A DNA stretch of 64,000 nucleotides from contig JAFWKK010000081.1 of assembly GCA_017514235.1 (NCBI GenBank), positions 1 to 64,000 of the forward strand. Reading direction: 5' to 3'. This document shows positions 43,311-51,763 of this stretch, piece by piece. The notes under the pieces are model-generated. The model searched no databases, was not told the origin of the DNA, and saw only the letters and a list, made by a program, of their open reading frames with translations. This stretch comes from Kiritimatiellia bacterium. Lineage in GTDB: Bacteria; Verrucomicrobiota; Kiritimatiellia; RFP12; UBA1067. The stretch's first letter is position 1. Each line of letters begins with the position of its first letter. The position numbers and the translations under genes are program-made.

Positions 43311-45743
43311 ATGAGAACTATGATGATGCTGCTCGTTGCAACGAGTGCGACGATTGTCCAGGCAAAAACAGTTGCCCTTTGGACGATGGCGATTGATGGA
43401 GTCCCAAGCGCAGGCACGGGCAAGGCTCCTTGCTCCGTCAATTCGGCTTACGACCTGACGATTGGTACAAGCGGTGCGATTGCCAAGATGGATCAGGACG
43501 CGGGCTGGACGCTTCCGCCGAATCCGGATACGACGACGCCGACGGTGCGTACGCTTGTCGGATCGCAGTGCCTGAACATTGCCGGTCTCTACAAAAACAA
43601 CCCGTGCGCACGTTCGGCAAATGCCGATTTGATTGCAGCACTGACACCGACGAACAGCTTTACTCTCGAAGGGTACTTTTGGTTCAACAAGGTCCAGAAT
43701 GTCGGTAGCCGGCTGATGTTCATGGTGGGCGCAGGCGGAACGCAACTGGGCAGCTGGGCGGTAAACTGTTCCAGCAATACGACGAGCGGATGCTGGCGTT
43801 TCGTGATGAGCGAACAAACAGAGTCCGGGCGTCAGCAGTATGCGCAGATTCAGGATCTCACGCCTGACATACCCTATTCCGAGCTGACGAACGGCTATCA
43901 CCACCTGGCCTTGACCTTTGACTATGCCTATCCCCGCGACAATACGAAGAGCGAATGGCGATTCTACTGGGACGGCGTCTGCCGCGGTCAGGTCATCGTG
44001 CCGCGCATTAGTGAGGCCGTGGCGATAACGGGCAACTTCATGATGTTCGGGTCTGGGACGGGCAAGACGGAGGGGACGAATCCGTTCGGACACGCGTATT
44101 ATTGGCGGCTTTCGGACAAGGCGCTTGTCGGCCGCGAGCTCTTCTGCTATGGTGATGCGAAGAAGTCGCATACGGTCGCCTACTGGCCGATGAACTATGT
44201 AAGCGGTGTTGTTCCTTGTGCCATCTCGTCGGTCAACAACCTGACTCCGCGTGCCGGCGGCTTTGGCGCAACCGGCTTTTCTTCAACGGACATCGGCTGG
44301 TCGCTGCCGCCGAACTTCGCCTCGGATAGCACGTTCTTCTCGGGCTATACGCCGGGTACGCAGTACGTGAACATCAACCCGGGCATAGCCCCCGGCGGTT
44401 CCTATCACGCTGAGTTCGAGCCGAAGAACGACGTGTTGGCGAGCGATCTCAGCCTACGCAATGACTTTACGCTCGAATACTACTACAGAGCTACAAGCCT
44501 GCCCGCGGCGAGTCGTCGACAGGATGTCTTCTGCATGTCAACGGGCAGTATCGGCGGGTGGTCGTTCTCGATGGACACGCAGGACGGCGGCAGCACCTAT
44601 CGGTTCTATGTGAACATGTATTGCACACCGGATGCAAAGAGCTCCAATTACACGGTCGCCACCGGCGTCAGATCGGAAGAACTGCTCAATATCTGGAACC
44701 ATTTTGCCCTTCGCTTCAAGTATGACAATGGCAATGGCATGAGCGAGTGGACGGTACTCATCAACGGTTACCGCCGCGGCACCGTCGAATCGACGAAACT
44801 GACGGCGGACCCGACAACGGCGACGAGCGCTCAGTTCTACATTTCCGGTTCGTCGTCTTCGACGGCCAATGACATGCTTGGCAACATCGGCTGCATCCGG
44901 CTTTCGCGCAAGGCCCTCGCCATGCGGGAGCTCCTGCCGTTCGTCAAGGACGCGATGGCGTACGATGACACTCTTGTCTATACGAGTTTTGAAAACGCAA
45001 GTCACCGGTATGACCAGGTTTCCGAATACGAGGTCGTGACCAGCAAGCCGATTGGAGGGGTCTCCGACCTGGTGGTGAAGAACATACCTCGCGCACGGAC
45101 CGTTCGGAAGGCCAAGGGCGATGCCGCAGTCGTAGAAGCGGATTCGAATCGCGCCGTCGTCGGCCGTACGGGCGGTGCGAACGGGTATCCGTTTTTCAGT
45201 TACGCGATAGACGGGAACGAACTCAACGTGTCTGATTTCACCGTCGAAACGCTGGTGAAGGCTCAGGCTCTGAACAATGGGCAATACATCATTGCCAAGG
45301 CGAAGGACGCGTCGACGACGGCTCTTGACTGGGGTGTGTTCATTGCGGCGAACGGGACGACGGCGCAGCTTATCGTGGACGGGGAAACGGTCTCGCAGCA
45401 GGTTTTTGACTCGGCCGTGGACATCCTCAGCGATTTTCTCTATCACCATCTTGCCGTGTCGTACGATGCGGCGACGAAGGAACTGGCGTTGTGGATTGAT
45501 TATGTGAGGATCGCCGGTTGTACGGTCGTATGCGACTTGTCAGCCGCGGGTGTCACGGGCCGCACGGCACTTTATTTTGGCAGCGAAGTGCCCAATCCGT
45601 CCGATCAGGCCAAGAGGGCGACATCTCCAGCGGTGAACGGAAGCTTTGATGCCGTTCGCGTGACGAGGCGAGTGCTGACCGCAGACGAGATGCTGTTCAT
45701 GGACGACAATTATCTTGACGGCTTGAAGCTGTTTATCCGCTGA
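43311..45743 (+). CDS. Secreted LamG-repeat protein (three modules)
   Basis: 810 residues. A short signal peptide (MMMLLVATSATIVQA) precedes three concanavalin A/LamG-type modules opening VALWTM (residue 22), VAYWPMNYV (about 285) and LVYTSFENA (about 555). LamG domains bind sugars or proteins, so it probably binds glycans or matrix outside the cell. The protein ends in GLKLFIR, similar to the ends of the LamG protein at 53409 and the relic at 46828. CGGAG precedes the start. It belongs to the sialidase-like unit. Confidence 0.8.
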   Translation: MRTMMMLLVATSATIVQAKTVALWTMAIDGVPSAGTGKAPCSVNSAYDLTIGTSGAIAKMDQDAGWTLPPNPDTTTPTVRTLVGSQCLNIAGLYKNNPCARSANADLIAALTPTNSFTLEGYFWFNKVQNVGSRLMFMVGAGGTQLGSWAVNCSSNTTSGCWRFVMSEQTESGRQQYAQIQDLTPDIPYSELTNGYHHLALTFDYAYPRDNTKSEWRFYWDGVCRGQVIVPRISEAVAITGNFMMFGSGTGKTEGTNPFGHAYYWRLSDKALVGRELFCYGDAKKSHTVAYWPMNYVSGVVPCAISSVNNLTPRAGGFGATGFSSTDIGWSLPPNFASDSTFFSGYTPGTQYVNINPGIAPGGSYHAEFEPKNDVLASDLSLRNDFTLEYYYRATSLPAASRRQDVFCMSTGSIGGWSFSMDTQDGGSTYRFYVNMYCTPDAKSSNYTVATGVRSEELLNIWNHFALRFKYDNGNGMSEWTVLINGYRRGTVESTKLTADPTTATSAQFYISGSSSSTANDMLGNIGCIRLSRKALAMRELLPFVKDAMAYDDTLVYTSFENASHRYDQVSEYEVVTSKPIGGVSDLVVKNIPRARTVRKAKGDAAVVEADSNRAVVGRTGGANGYPFFSYAIDGNELNVSDFTVETLVKAQALNNGQYIIAKAKDASTTALDWGVFIAANGTTAQLIVDGETVSQQVFDSAVDILSDFLYHHLAVSYDAATKELALWIDYVRIAGCTVVCDLSAAGVTGRTALYFGSEVPNPSDQAKRATSPAVNGSFDAVRVTRRVLTADEMLFMDDNYLDGLKLFIR

Positions 45744-45762
45744 TGGTTTGTCGGGATGAAGA

Positions 45763-46815
45763 ATGAACAGACGGGAGTTTATCGGCGGAGCTGCGGCCTT
45801 AGCCGTCACCGGGTGCGTGGGTGACAAGATGGCTTTGCGGCGTCCGGCTGCGGACGGCCTCATCAAGTGCCTGTACATGCAACTCGGACAGCACATGTGG
45901 CGCGGCCCCATGGACACCTTCGGCGGCAAGGTCCGCGGCGACAAGAACGCTCCGTATGACGAGGGTGCGCGCTGGGTGGCGGAACATTGGGATCGGCTTC
46001 AGTTCGACAACGGATCGTGGAGACGTATCGTCGAATATGCGGCGAAACGCGGGTTCAACGCCATTCAGCTTGATCTTGCGGAAGGCGTGAAGTATCCGAG
46101 CCATCCCGAACTCGCCGTTTCGGATTCCTGGTCCGCCGAACGTCTGCGCGACGAAGTGCGGCGTTTGGCCGACATGGGGATCGAGCTTATTCCATCCCTC
46201 AACTTCTCCGCGGCGCACGACATCTGGCTCGGCGATTATTCGCGGATGATCTCGACGCGGAAATACTACCAGGTCTGCGCCGATCTTATTGGCGACGTCT
46301 GCGAAATCTGCGCCACGCGGCGCGTGATGAGCATCGGGTACGACGAGGAATCGCCGCGGTTGCAGCGCAATCAGGCGTTTTGCGTGTGCCGACAGGGAGA
46401 CCTTTGGTGGCATGACCTCTACTGGTTCGTCAACGAAGTCGAGAAGCGTGGCGTACGTGCGCAGATGGCGGCTGATTATGCCTGGGGACACAAGGAGGAG
46501 TTCCTGAAGAGGGCTCCCCGTTCAGTCCTCCAGACGAACTGGTACTACGGGGCGGAGTTCGACCCGAAGAAGATGGTTCATCCGGAATACCTGCTTACCT
46601 ATGACGAACTCGAGAAAGCGGGTTTCGATCAGATGCCGGGTTGTGGGAACGACTCCAGCACGACGAACATCGGCGACACGGTGCGCTATTGCAAGAGGGT
46701 CATATCGCCTGAACGATTGAAGGGCTTTCAGGTGTCGATCTGGCGGAGCACGTTGCCAGAGCATGAGCAAAGACACTTTGATGCCATAGACCAGCTGGCG
46801 GAGACGGGCATCTGA
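45763..46815 (+). CDS. Tat-exported GH20-like TIM-barrel protein
   Basis: 350 residues. A twin-arginine signal with lipobox-like end (NRREFIGGAAALAVTGC) is followed by a TIM barrel resembling the beta-N-acetylhexosaminidase clan: RGFNAIQLDLAEG, LADMGIELIPSLNFS and SIGYDEESPR, where the DE pair sits like the catalytic Asp-Glu of GH20. It follows sialidase-like and LamG genes, consistent with removal of N-acetylhexosamine from sialoglycans. Family assignment is by fold resemblance, so the reaction is tentative. Confidence 0.65.
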   Translation: MNRREFIGGAAALAVTGCVGDKMALRRPAADGLIKCLYMQLGQHMWRGPMDTFGGKVRGDKNAPYDEGARWVAEHWDRLQFDNGSWRRIVEYAAKRGFNAIQLDLAEGVKYPSHPELAVSDSWSAERLRDEVRRLADMGIELIPSLNFSAAHDIWLGDYSRMISTRKYYQVCADLIGDVCEICATRRVMSIGYDEESPRLQRNQAFCVCRQGDLWWHDLYWFVNEVEKRGVRAQMAADYAWGHKEEFLKRAPRSVLQTNWYYGAEFDPKKMVHPEYLLTYDELEKAGFDQMPGCGNDSSTTNIGDTVRYCKRVISPERLKGFQVSIWRSTLPEHEQRHFDAIDQLAETGI

Positions 46816-46827
46816 GGCGGTGGCGCA

Positions 46828-47055
46828 ATGTTTGATGTTTCTGGCGATGTGTCGTTGCCAGCGGGCATGACGCTGAGCATAGTTTCGGGGCTTGAGGCAA
46901 ACGCAGACCTCATCAACTGCTCCGGTACGCTCAACGCTTTGGGCACCGAGTGGACTATCTATGCCAAACGTCCACGGAATTGGTCGATCGAGACCACCCA
47001 AGACGCAATACGTGCCCATTACACAACTCCTGGCATTATGCTGATCGTTAGGTAG
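46828..47055 (+). pseudogene. C-terminal relic of a large secreted protein
   Basis: A 75-codon frame that looks like the tail of a secreted beta-rich protein: VSGDVSLPAGMTLSI, SGTLNALGTEWTIY and a final GIMLIVR. It starts 12 nt after the TIM-barrel gene and has no signal peptide, so it is more likely a remnant than a functional small gene. Confidence 0.55.
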
Positions 47056-47074
47056 TCAACTATAGAGACCCCAC

Positions 47075-47147
47075 CCTTGCCGCCGTGAGGGTGGGCGATG
47101 TTGCGCCGATTCTGGCAAAAACTTGTGGTGTGAATGGAGTGGAGCGA
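47075..47147 (+). repeat. Flanking repeat, copy A
   Basis: The first part (CCTTGCCGCCGTGAGGGTGG, continuing through CGCCGATTC) and second part (TGGCAAA, then CTTGTGGTGTGAATGGAG) recur downstream of the ATPase gene at 48771-48808 and 48870-48899. In copy A the two parts touch; in copy B about 61 bp separates them. CCCACCCT at 47070-47077 pairs with AGGGTGGG at 47088-47095 in a perfect 8-bp stem. Confidence 0.7.
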
Positions 47148-47245
47148 TGCCGCGCAGGGAGGAAGCAGGACAAGACGGCTATAACATTTTGCCAATAGTT
47201 TAAATATCTGCATTAACATTTTGACATAAATGTGCCTTGCAGCCA
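47148..47245. other. AT-rich leader region without a recognisable gene
   Basis: AT-rich sequence between repeat copy A and the ATPase promoter, with no plausible coding frame. Its composition differs from the GC-rich surroundings and it seems to belong to the inserted segment. Confidence 0.4.
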
Positions 47246-47275
47246 TTGACTTTTTGACGTGGTTCGTGTTATAAT
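47246..47275 (+). promoter_or_regulatory. Classical -35/-10 promoter of the ATPase gene
   Basis: TTGACT at 47246-47251 and TATAAT at 47270-47275 are separated by 18 bp. This is the only clear -35 plus -10 promoter noticed in the window. Confidence 0.65.
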
Positions 47276-47297
47276 GTCGCGCAAAAGGAGCTGGAGG

Positions 47298-48638
47298 ATG
47301 ATTTGGCGAAAAATAGAGAAGCGACTTGAAGCCTTCTACAAGGCAAATGGAAGGTATGCCTTGCTTGTTGACGGTGCACGTCAGGTTGGGAAGACTTACA
47401 GCATAGAAGAGTTTGGTCGGACTCACTACGATTCAGTTGTCAAAATCGATTTTGTGCAGAGGCCGGGGGCCGTCAATCTGTTTCGAGACGTGGAGGACGA
47501 GTCGGAGGTTCTGATGCGTATTTCCGCTTTCACAGACACGCCCATGATACCTGGGCGGACGCTTGTGTTCTTCGATGAAGTCCAGAAATGTCCGGAAGTC
47601 ATTACCTTCATCAAGTATCTTGTCAAGGAAGCGGGTCACTATCACTACATCTTAAGCGGATCGCTTCTGGGGATTGAACTCAAGAACATAAGGTCGGTTC
47701 CTGTCGGAACTATGGACGAGGTCAGGATGTATCCGTTGGATTTCGAGGAGTTTGTTCTTGCCGTTGGCGGAAATCAGGAGCTTGTGAACGCAGCGCGTAC
47801 GGGATGGGAGTCGAGACGGCCTGTAGCAAAGGTTTTGCACGACCGGCTCATGCGCTTCTTCCGTCTTTATCTTGTGGTTGGCGGTATGCCGGCTGCTGTC
47901 CAGAGATATATTGACACAAAGGACATCCGGCAGGTGCTGTCTGAACAGCAGGCAATTCTCGTTGAATATCGAAAAGACATCTCTCAGTATGACGAGGATA
48001 ATTCCTTGAGAATACGAATGGTGTTTGAGCGGCTGGCACCCGAACTCAACAAGAAGAATAAGCGATTCTACGCGGACAGTCTGCCAGAGTGTGGGCGGTT
48101 TGAAAGACTTGAAGATGAGTTTGTCTGGCTAACTGAAGCGGGTGTTGCGATTCCGGCGTTTAATGTCAGTGAACCGAAGTTGCCGCTTCGCTTGGCCGAG
48201 AAGCCAAACTTCTTCAAGTTGTTCATGAACGATGTCGGCCTTCTTGCGGCTATGTACATGAATGGCATTCAGGTTCGCATTCTGAATGGTGAGGCTGAGA
48301 TGAACTTTGGCGCGGTCTATGAGAATGTCATAGCGCAGGAATTGACGGCACATGGATTCAGGCCGACATACTACACGTCGCGCATTCATGGCGAGATTGA
48401 TTTTGTCGTTGAGTATAACGGCAGAGTTCTTCCGATAGAAGTCAAATGTGGGAAAGACTACGCACGACATAGGGCACTTAGTCGTATAATGGGCATCGTC
48501 GACTACGGAATCAGGGAGGCAATTGTATTCGATAGAGATGCGCTCCGGGTCGTAAATAATATATTCTATGCGCCGATATACATGATGATGTTTCTGAAAA
48601 GTGACAATCTCCCCGATCAGATGATTTATGAGGTTTGA
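47298..48638 (+). CDS. AAA-type ATPase with DUF4143 domain
   Basis: 446 residues. Walker A DGARQVGKTYS is at residues 25-35 and Walker B VFFDEVQKCP near 91. The C-terminal DUF4143 region has a PD-(D/E)XK-like end (EIDFVVEYNGRVLPIEVKCG). Such ATPases are common, often horizontally acquired, and of unclear function. Base composition is visibly poorer in GC than the neighbours. ATG 47298 is chosen because GGAGCTGGAGG precedes it and the promoter lies between it and the in-frame GTG at 47259. It is flanked by related repeats and relics. Confidence 0.88.
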   Translation: MIWRKIEKRLEAFYKANGRYALLVDGARQVGKTYSIEEFGRTHYDSVVKIDFVQRPGAVNLFRDVEDESEVLMRISAFTDTPMIPGRTLVFFDEVQKCPEVITFIKYLVKEAGHYHYILSGSLLGIELKNIRSVPVGTMDEVRMYPLDFEEFVLAVGGNQELVNAARTGWESRRPVAKVLHDRLMRFFRLYLVVGGMPAAVQRYIDTKDIRQVLSEQQAILVEYRKDISQYDEDNSLRIRMVFERLAPELNKKNKRFYADSLPECGRFERLEDEFVWLTEAGVAIPAFNVSEPKLPLRLAEKPNFFKLFMNDVGLLAAMYMNGIQVRILNGEAEMNFGAVYENVIAQELTAHGFRPTYYTSRIHGEIDFVVEYNGRVLPIEVKCGKDYARHRALSRIMGIVDYGIREAIVFDRDALRVVNNIFYAPIYMMMFLKSDNLPDQMIYEV

Positions 48639-48770
48639 CCAGGCATTCCTCAAGCCCTGTTCGACTTCCCTTGAACGAGGAGATTTTTGAACCTAATACT
48701 CAGAATGCCTTAGCCTTATCAATGGGATTTAAGAGCCACATTGAGCAGAATCCGTTCGTTGGGGATTGCC
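48639..48770. other. Non-coding spacer after the ATPase gene
   Basis: No credible gene is seen. AGGCATTC near 48641 and GAATGCCT near 48705 are inverted copies about 55 bp apart, too far for a simple terminator. Confidence 0.4.
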
Positions 48771-48899
48771 CCTTGCCGCCGAGAGGGTGGGCGAAGTTGC
48801 GCCGATTCGGCGAAGGTTCAACTTTTGCCAGAACCAATAAATCACCGAACGGTTGCATCTGTTCGCTAATTCTGGCAAAGCTTGTGGTGTGAATGGAGC
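48771..48899 (+). repeat. Flanking repeat, copy B
   Basis: This copy has the same two blocks as 47075-47147. CCTTGCCGCCGAGAGGGTGG starts at 48771 and the TGGCAAA/TTGTGGTGTGAATGGAG block is at 48873-48897. About 61 bp separates them, bounded by ATTC on both sides. Copy A looks like this copy after a deletion between the two ATTC ends. Confidence 0.65.
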
Positions 48900-49026
48900 G
48901 ACAGTTTCGTTGAATGATGCGCTCGAAAAGCCGGATGTGCCGTATGGGTACAAGTTCATTGACGGGAACGTTGGCGTTTCAGGAAAGAAGATAACGCTGC
49001 CACACTACATGGCGATGTTCCTTTAG
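48841..49026 (+). pseudogene. C-terminal relic of a secreted protein
   Basis: One frame stays open to the TAG at 49024 and encodes ANSGKACGVNGATVSLNDAL, then YGYKFIDGN and ITLPHYMAMFL. It has the beta-repeat flavour of secreted proteins but no start or signal peptide. It overlaps repeat copy B, so the repeat may itself be part of a decayed gene. Confidence 0.45.
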
Positions 49027-49125
49027 CACCATGCATGTAAAAACGTAAATGCGGGAAAACAAGCCCGAGCATTGACGTGTTGTGTTGTCACGCTCATTTG
49101 TACTGAGCGAGATGTCCGCTATACT

Positions 49126-49219
49126 GGTGGGTACAGGAAAGTGCAATCGTAATTTCATGGAAGAGGGCGAAGGTCGGTTTATGCTATACTGCGCTGCGAA
49201 AGGAAGAAAACCGTTTGCC
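49126..49219 (+). promoter_or_regulatory. Shared promoter cassette, copy 2, before the reductase operon
   Basis: Nearly matches 38944-39033. The -10 TATACT is at 49183-49188 with the same extended GTTTATGC. A second TATACT at 49118-49123 lies just upstream. GAAAGGAAG follows as ribosome site, spaced for the short frame at 49220 rather than for the reductase itself. Confidence 0.75.
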
Positions 49220-49255
49220 ATGGCGACGAAATGGAAAGTGGCGGCTGGAAAATGA
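49220..49255 (+). CDS. Possible 11-residue leader peptide coupled to the aldo/keto reductase
   Basis: ATG 49220 has the only good ribosome site. It opens an 11-codon frame (MATKWKVAAGK) whose TGA overlaps the ATGATG at 49252, the same design as at 13290-13322. It may feed ribosomes to the reductase start. An in-frame ATG at 49231 is an alternative start for the reductase. Confidence 0.35.
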   Translation: MATKWKVAAGK

Positions 49256-50151
49256 TGAAGCTTTGCATCGGAACCGTTCAGTTCGGGATGGATTATGGCG
49301 TACAGGGCGGCGCGAGGCCATCGCTCGGTGATGCCGTCGTCATGCTCGACTACGCCACGCAGAATGGAGTGGATGCCATCGACACTGCGGCGGCTTACGG
49401 CACGGCGGAAGAGGTTGTGGGGGAGTTCCTCGCGCGGAAGACGCTGCCAAGGGAATCGGTGCAGGTCGTCTCGAAGTTCGGCATGGGCATCTTCGAAGGC
49501 GCACGTCCCGCAGATTTTCCGCAAAGGCTGCGAGCCGCCGCCGAGGAGTCGCTGAAACGCCTGCGCACCGGTTATCTCGATGCGTTTATCTGCCATGTGC
49601 CGTCCGCCGCCGGGGACGAAAACGTGGTGTCGGCCATGTCCGCATTGAAGGAATCGGGACTTGTGCGCCATGTCGGCTTTTCGGTTTACGAGACAGATGA
49701 GGCGCAGGCCTGCGTGGATTCCGGGAGCGTCGATTTTATGCAGGCGCCGTTCAGCGTGTTTGACCAGCGCATGAAGGCCTCGGGCATGCTTGCCAGGGCC
49801 GAAGCGAACGGCGTCGACGTTCATACGCGCTCTGCCTTTGTACAGGGGCTGATGCTGATGGACGCTGAAGCCATCCCCGCGCATCTTGCGGCGGCGAAAC
49901 CCTATGTTTGCGAGCTGGACGCGCTTTGCCGCGAACACGGCATCACGCGCCGCGCACTGGCGCTTGCCTACGTCAAGGCACAGTCTGAGATTTCGCATCT
50001 CGTGTTCGGCGTGGATAACCTTGCCCAGCTCAAGGAGATCATTACGGACTTCGGGCGGGGTGTCTCGGCGGAGATCGTGGACGGCATCGCGGCGCGGTTT
50101 GCGTCCGTGCCGGCGGATATCTTCATGCCCAACAAGTGGAGGGGAAAATGA
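49252..50151 (+). CDS. Aldo/keto reductase
   Basis: A 299-residue AKR-superfamily enzyme with LCIGTVQFGMDYGVQGG at the N-terminus, the catalytic Asp and Tyr region AIDTAAAYG near 43-51, Lys in VVSKFGMG and His in ICHVPS. Similar AKRs occur in gene sets for sialic-acid-like nine-carbon sugars. Here the next genes are a Gfo/Idh oxidoreductase, an SDR and a sodium symporter, overlapping by ATGA, so a catabolic set seems likely. No substrate can be named. Confidence 0.85.
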   Translation: MMKLCIGTVQFGMDYGVQGGARPSLGDAVVMLDYATQNGVDAIDTAAAYGTAEEVVGEFLARKTLPRESVQVVSKFGMGIFEGARPADFPQRLRAAAEESLKRLRTGYLDAFICHVPSAAGDENVVSAMSALKESGLVRHVGFSVYETDEAQACVDSGSVDFMQAPFSVFDQRMKASGMLARAEANGVDVHTRSAFVQGLMLMDAEAIPAHLAAAKPYVCELDALCREHGITRRALALAYVKAQSEISHLVFGVDNLAQLKEIITDFGRGVSAEIVDGIAARFASVPADIFMPNKWRGK

Positions 50152-51029
50152 AGGAGTTGAGACTTGGTGTTGTTGGCCTTAGCGAAGGCAACGGACACCC
50201 CTATTCGTGGTCGGCCATCTTCAATGGTTGTGACATGGCCTACATGAAGGATTGCGGATTTCCAGTGATCCCGGAGTATCTGTCGAAGCAGCGGTTCCCC
50301 GACGACTGCATCCCCGATGCGCACGTCACGCACATCTGGACCCAGGATCGCGCCATTTCAGAGCATGTCGCGAAAGCATCGCTCATACCGAACGTCGTGG
50401 CGCGCATGGAGGACATGATCGGCGAGGTGGATGCCGTTCTGCTTGCGCGCGACGATCCCGAGAACCATTATGCGATGGCGAAGCCGTTCATCGAAGCGGG
50501 GCTGCCGATCTACGTCGATAAGCCGCTCGGTCGGACGGTCCGCGAGGCCGAAGAGATTTATGCGCTTGAGAAATGGCCCGGCCAGATATTCACCTGTTCC
50601 GCGCTTGCCTATTCGAACGGGCTCAAGATCGGCGACATCGGTGACCTTCGCCACATCCAGGCGTTCGTCATCAAGGACTGGAAGAAGTACGCCATCCATG
50701 TCGTTGAACCGGCGCTTCACCTCTTCGACTGGCGTGTGCCGATCCTTTCCCACAACGTACTTGCGAACGACACGAACAAGATCGTGTCGCTCACGTGGGC
50801 GAACGGCATGACCACGACGTTCACGACGCTCTATGGTGCGCAGTGCGGCTTCCGCATACAGGCTTTCGGCACCAAGGGCGCGGCGGAAGTTGATTTTGGC
50901 GGCACGTTCTTCATGTTCCGTAACGCGCTTCGGGCGTTTGTCGAGATTGTGCGCGGCGAGCGGCAGAACGAATCCCGCGCCATCACGATGAAGGTGATGG
51001 ATATACTCGAAAGGGGAAATCAAGAATGA
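50148..51029 (+). CDS. Gfo/Idh/MocA-family oxidoreductase (cytoplasmic)
   Basis: 293 residues, no signal peptide. LGVVGLSEGNGHPYSW forms the Rossmann start. HVTHIWTQD and the EKP-type motif DKPLGRT near residue 125 mark the family, and HVVEPALHLFDW lies in the substrate domain. In the E. coli and Ruminococcus gnavus sialic acid systems a Gfo/Idh enzyme converts 2,7-anhydro-Neu5Ac to Neu5Ac; this could be an analogue. The start overlaps the reductase stop and the end overlaps the SDR start. Confidence 0.85.
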   Translation: MKELRLGVVGLSEGNGHPYSWSAIFNGCDMAYMKDCGFPVIPEYLSKQRFPDDCIPDAHVTHIWTQDRAISEHVAKASLIPNVVARMEDMIGEVDAVLLARDDPENHYAMAKPFIEAGLPIYVDKPLGRTVREAEEIYALEKWPGQIFTCSALAYSNGLKIGDIGDLRHIQAFVIKDWKKYAIHVVEPALHLFDWRVPILSHNVLANDTNKIVSLTWANGMTTTFTTLYGAQCGFRIQAFGTKGAAEVDFGGTFFMFRNALRAFVEIVRGERQNESRAITMKVMDILERGNQE

Positions 51030-51763
51030 AAGAGGCGGTTCTCATTACCGGCGGCACGGGCAAGATCGGTTCTCGGCTCGTCGAACACTTCCATGCGCAG
51101 GGCCGGACGGTCGTTTTCACCTCGCGCAGCGACGAGAACATCGCGAAGACTGTTGCGGGCCGCGAAGGGATATTCGGCATCAAGGTGGATTTTCGAGACG
51201 GTCAGGCGGTCGAGACGATCTGCTCCGCGTTCGACAGGCTCGGCGTCGGCGTTGCGGCGCTTGTGAACAACGCCCGCGACCTTGCTGCGCTTGGCGTGGG
51301 GGAGGACGGTACCGTTCCCGCCGACAACTGGATCGCCGAGTACCGCATCGACGTGGTGCTGCCTTACCAGCTTACGCTTGCGCTGGCGAAACGCGGTGGA
51401 CTGCGGAAGGTGGTCAACGTGTCGTCCATGTATGGAATGAATTCCTTCAATCCGCACCTCTACGAAGGGCCGTTCCGTCCGCCGCTTCAGTACGCCTGCG
51501 CAAAGGCCGCCCTGATTCACCTGACTAAATGCCTGGCCGTGCAGTTCGCGCCGGAGAAGATTGCGGTCAACTGTGTGACCTACGGCGGCGTGGAAGGGCG
51601 CGTGGACGAAGGGTTCAAGAAGCGCTACGCCACGCTTTGCCCGATGGAGCGCATGATGAAGGACGACGAGACGGTCGGTTCCGTGGATTTTCTGCTGTCG
51701 GACAAGGCCGCCTACATCACGGGCCAGAACATCGTCGTTGACGGAGGATGGAGCATTTGGTGA
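51026..51763 (+). CDS. Short-chain dehydrogenase/reductase
   Basis: A 245-residue classical SDR with TGGTGKIGSRL (NAD(P) loop) at residues 8-18, NVSSMYG (catalytic Ser) and YACAKAALIHL (YxxxK) and the C-terminal ITGQNIVVDGGWSIW. It is translated in overlap with its neighbours. Together with the reductase and Gfo/Idh genes it would allow oxidation and re-reduction at sugar carbons, for example epimerisation. The actual reaction is unknown. Confidence 0.87.
   Translation: MKEAVLITGGTGKIGSRLVEHFHAQGRTVVFTSRSDENIAKTVAGREGIFGIKVDFRDGQAVETICSAFDRLGVGVAALVNNARDLAALGVGEDGTVPADNWIAEYRIDVVLPYQLTLALAKRGGLRKVVNVSSMYGMNSFNPHLYEGPFRPPLQYACAKAALIHLTKCLAVQFAPEKIAVNCVTYGGVEGRVDEGFKKRYATLCPMERMMKDDETVGSVDFLLSDKAAYITGQNIVVDGGWSIW

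Noticed and set aside
47299..48638. DUF4143 ATPase as a transposase or defence gene
   Set aside because: The Walker motifs and C-terminal nuclease-like fold identify a DUF4143 ATPase. No transposase, terminal inverted repeats or partner defence gene was seen.
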